A DNA stretch of 64,000 nt from Gonium pectorale (Eukaryota > Chlorophyta > Chlorophyceae > Chlamydomonadales > Volvocaceae), in NCBI GenBank assembly GCA_001584585.1, contig LSYV01000022.1, forward strand, positions 1,085,066-1,149,065. The letters are read 5' to 3'. Each line of letters opens with the position of its first letter. The stretch's first letter is position 1. The notes below the pieces were generated by a model. That model was not told the DNA's origin. It made no database searches and saw nothing but the letters and a program-made list of their open reading frames with translations. Both the position numbers and the translations under genes were made by a program. Of this stretch, positions 60,693 through 64,000 are shown piece by piece.

Positions 60693-62606
60693 CTCAATGT
60701 CCCGCGCAGATCCGCGCGCAGGTAGGCGAGCAGAAGGTCCCTCCCGGCGTGCTACGAGCAACCCAGACGGGTGGCTCGGAGTGGCGGGCCTGTTGTGCCA
60801 GGGCTTTCACAGGATCGCGGTGAGGCCCAGGAGGGTCTGAAGGGCCGCGTGCAGCCGCTGTCAAGTGACGATACCCGAATGAACTCATGATGCACCGTAC
60901 CCGTCACTGTCGGTGCGTGTCGCTGCTGCTGGAGACTATCGCGCTGCTGCGCATCGGGCGAGGCGCCGGCGGCGCTGCACACTGAGACCGGCCCTACCCA
61001 ACAGGCCGCAGCCCTGGTGTAATGCATCGGCCTGCGGCAGAGTGATTGGTGCCGGGGCTGCCATGGGTGCCTCAGCCGGTCGGCGCCCCCTCAGCGGGTC
61101 GACGTCCGTGTCCATGCGTGCAGGCCCTCCCGCTGCTTGCCCGGAGCAAGGAGGCCCCCCCCAGTGGAAGGTCAAAGCGGCGCACGCGACCGCCACGCAA
61201 GCCGCACCCAAGCGCCCTCCCCGCCCCCCCCCCCCGCGCTGCTATGTCACGACCCTAATAAGCCCCGCACCGTGAACAATACACCAGTGCCCTGGCAAGT
61301 TACGGGGCTCAGGGCGCCTGGGGCGTGAATAATGTGCCCAGTAGGCGCCCGGGCCAGCCTCCCAGGGTCATGATGCCGGCTACGCTGTCGTGTGCTATGG
61401 CATGGCCATGACAACGCGTTTCATTGGATGAGACCTCAAGCGTGCAGAACCACACACGTGCAGTCGCAGTTCCCAAGGCACCCGGCTTGCCAGTTCCAGT
61501 AGGAAACGACCACGCCTGGAAACGGCCCCAAAGCTTCACGTCCCAAGTGAAACAAGCAGTCGATTGCTGATAGCTTCTGAGCATCCAGTATATATCGGTA
61601 TGCTTTTTGTTTCTATGCCCTACGGGCGGCTGATCGTGGGCAGGGACTCGATGCACGGTATAGCACCCCCTCATCAATAGAAAGTTTAGCATCTGGAGCC
61701 GAAGCTGGGTGCAGGCGCGTGCCGATGTGCATACCGGTAAACCCTAAACCAGAAATGTGTTGTAGGGCCCATTGCCCACCATGCCATGCCGGCCGCGCCA
61801 TATAGCGTTATGTGGCGCCCCACAGTGGGAGCATTGTGCAGCGGGGGCATGTCGCATGTGCCACACTAGTGCGCCACCTGACAATGAAGGGCCTCGCAGG
61901 TAGGCATCCATTCCCTTACACTCTTGACACTCCTGTCTCAAGGGGCACAAACCGCGAGAAGCCCTGACAAATGCACGCATGCGACCCGTGGGCCAGCCCT
62001 GGTCGGACATGTGATGGCCTCCTCTAAGAGTTAACCCCGTCAATAAACCAATTAAATTGGATGGCTGTTCATGACAGCCCTGCCAGCAGAAGATGCTCGA
62101 GTTAGTACTGTTCCGTATGAAGGTCCGTCCATCTACCATCGCAAAATCATGGCGCACACAGTAAATAAAACTAGATGGGTGTTACCGAATGATTGAAGCA
62201 GCAGACTGGGGGCATGCGGGCCTTCATCTCGTAAGACTGCCACGTCCAGGCGCCGCTCAAGCTGTGCTTGGGCGCGTACGCCTTTGATCGACCATGCGTA
62301 TAGTATGAATATTCGCAATACGAAGAAACGCAGGGCTACAGCCGCCTCCCGCCCTTCTGCCCTTCGTGGCGTCTTCAGGACGGAAGCCCGGTCGAAGTCA
62401 TCCACCGCTGAAGTACAGGTGCTTTACAAACCTATATAAGCGCTCTTTGCGATCCTCATTTCAAAGGCCCGGCCCGGTTTGCACTGGGCATATCACTTGG
62501 CGGACACCTGCTTCAGAGACCGCATCAGAGCTTGTTACTTGATCGACAGGAGCCCTCCTGCTCGACTCAAAGCCGGCCCCTGCTCCTACCCCGCACATCC
62601 GCGCGC
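60693..62606. other. Unassigned region left of the metalloprotease gene
   Basis: Apart from the possible upstream exons of the small minus-strand gene, no feature is recognisable. The right end holds the promoter and leader of the M11 protease. Confidence 0.5.
62433..62440 (+). promoter_or_regulatory. TATA-like box of the M11 metalloprotease gene
   Basis: TATATAAG lies about 170 bases before the chosen ATG, in otherwise GC-rich DNA. It is the clearest core-promoter element in the window. Position and sequence fit a TATA box; the start of transcription is not known. Confidence 0.5.
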
Positions 62607-64000
62607 ATGGGCAGGAGAAGGGGCGTCGGAATGCGCTGGTTCCCGTTACTCGCCCTCGTGGCGGTTGCAATGGCAAGCGGTAAGTGGAAAGGAACAACGT
62701 ACCCTGGCTTCGCCCCTATTACGAGCTGCGCTTGCTCTTGTGCTATGTGTGAAACTTATCGGCCGCCAATGCCCACACTTGCGCAGGTGTCAGCGGCCGC
62801 GCCGAGCCGGCCATGTCTGCTCCAGGCTACGTCAAGAAGCTACAAGGCCAGCTGGCTCTCGTGGACATGCATGAGCAGGGTGCGGAGTATGTCATCGTGG
62901 GCGACGACGGTGCGATCACCCCCTTCGCCTCGCGTGGCGTCAAGCCGCCCAAGAAAGACAAGGACGGCAATGACATTGAGCTGGGAGCCATCGTGGGGCT
63001 GGTGGGTCAGCGCTGCTTGCCTTTGCAATCTTATCTGCGCGCGCCGTCCTCAACGGTCACTTGCTCAATCTCGCCGGTTGCTTGCCCCGGATGCACCACT
63101 CCCTGCCTTCCATTCACTGATCTACCACGGCCCCCCATGACCGCTCCTCATTTGGTACCGGCAGAACTGCCCCACGGACCCGGTCACCGGCCAATGCTCG
63201 TACATCTCCAGCAATGACACCATCCTCATCAGCGGCGCCGCCACGCCCACCGCCGTCGGCAAGCCAATCTCCCAGCGGCTCCTCGTCATGATCATCGACT
63301 ACAGTACCACCTGCGGCCAAGCAGCTAACCTGACGGAGGCTGACGTGCGCACCCTATACCTTGGAGCCGCCGGCGACGGCTCGGCCGGCCACGCGCTCAA
63401 GTTCGAGCAGTGCTCGTACGGCTCCTTTATCATCAACGCAACCGCTTTTACTGTCATCACGGTCCAGCCCTGGTGCAACGCCACCATCTCGACCAGCTGC
63501 TCCTACTCTGCCATCTCTGGCGGCGCCGACGCGGCCGCCAAGGCGCTGATCGGCACCGCCGCCTTCGCCACCTACACCCACTACACGTACATCTTGCCGA
63601 CCGGCTACGAGTCCATCTGCCGCTGGTCGGGCCTGGCGCTGCTGCCCGGAAAGCAGACGTGGCTGCAGACCTCCAACTACGGCGTGAGGCGCTGGTGCGT
63701 ACCGGCGCGGGTTGCGTGGCTGATGCGTTGGTTTGTGGCGGACTAGGTCGGGGCAATACCCGGCATACCCGGCGTCGTTGCCGTACTTGGCTGACATGGG
63801 AGGCCGGATCCTTTGCGCAAGTCGCTGCGGGCTCGCCCACCGGCCCACCCTGCTCCATCCCGCCTCAACCCTGCCCATTCCCCGCTCCATTCCCCATCGC
63901 CGCAGGGCGACCGTCATGCAGGAGACGATTCACAATTACGGTGAGGCGACAGAGCGTACGGGGCAGGCACGGATTGATGCTGATGGGCTGTTTGCAAACG
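62607..64000 (+). CDS. Gametolysin-type (peptidase M11) matrix metalloprotease, QEXXH form, 3' part outside the window
   Basis: Secreted zinc protease of the volvocine extracellular matrix family (gametolysin/VMP). Four exons join in phase: 62607-62679, 62787-63001, 63165-63694 and 63906-63940; the next intron runs off the right edge. The first exon is a signal peptide (MRWFPLLALVAVAMASG after a short basic start). A pro-region follows. The catalytic region shows LLVMIIDYSTTCGQ, the Cys-containing SYGSFIINATAFTVI segment, and NYGVRRWATVMQETIHNYG (spliced), where QETIH (about residues 278-282) is the zinc site. The first metal-ligand His of HEXXH is replaced by Gln, as known for the Volvox VMP proteins, which still depend on metal. 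Several NxT/NxS sites fit a secreted glycoprotein. The third zinc ligand and the C-terminus are not in the window. Confidence 0.87.

Noticed and set aside
1..64000. CRISPR arrays, bacterial operons, rRNA or tRNA genes
   Set aside because: No regularly spaced repeats, operon-like gene packing or RNA-gene signatures were seen; the window is eukaryotic nuclear DNA. A tRNA scan could not be run.

Overview
The window looks like nuclear DNA of a volvocine green alga (Chlamydomonas/Gonium/Volvox group). It is GC-rich, its genes are cut into many small exons by short GT..AG introns, TGTAA-type polyadenylation signals follow several genes, and it encodes a ciliary central-pair protein (HYDIN) and a gametolysin-type (M11) matrix metalloprotease. 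The genus cannot be fixed from this sequence. All gene models were built by hand: exons were joined only where splice sites, reading phase and family similarity agreed.

Layout. 1-10632 (-): TRAPPC8/TRS85, a TRAPP tethering subunit, with its C-terminus off the left edge. 10955-13689 (+): a TM9/nonaspanin membrane protein, divergent from TRAPPC8. 14309-17317 (-): RAD51B, a recombination paralogue, convergent with the TM9 gene. 18970-23567 (-): an unusual fusion of a methyltransferase-like domain to a riboflavin kinase, with a possible organelle-targeting N-terminus. 24766-25824 (-): an unrecognised acidic protein with a transit-peptide-like start, divergent from 26093-29095 (+), a LysM-domain protein. 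30403-32347 (-): an RMDN-like TPR protein, divergent from 32720-34008 (+), a small CDC25/arsenate-reductase-type rhodanese phosphatase. 34009-36367: gene-poor, with a 20-N gap and a diverged repeat pair. 36368-58602 (+): a whole HYDIN gene in 32 exons, interrupted by an 825-N gap inside the coding sequence. 58603-62606: mostly without recognisable genes. 62607 to the right edge (+): the 5' part of a secreted M11 metalloprotease with a QEXXH zinc motif.

These genes do not form a single pathway. Three head-to-head pairs share intergenic regions of about 270-370 bp. One pair (TRAPPC8/TM9) joins two secretory-pathway genes. The observation most worth following up is the methyltransferase-riboflavin kinase fusion, followed by the unrecognised acidic protein and its LysM neighbour.
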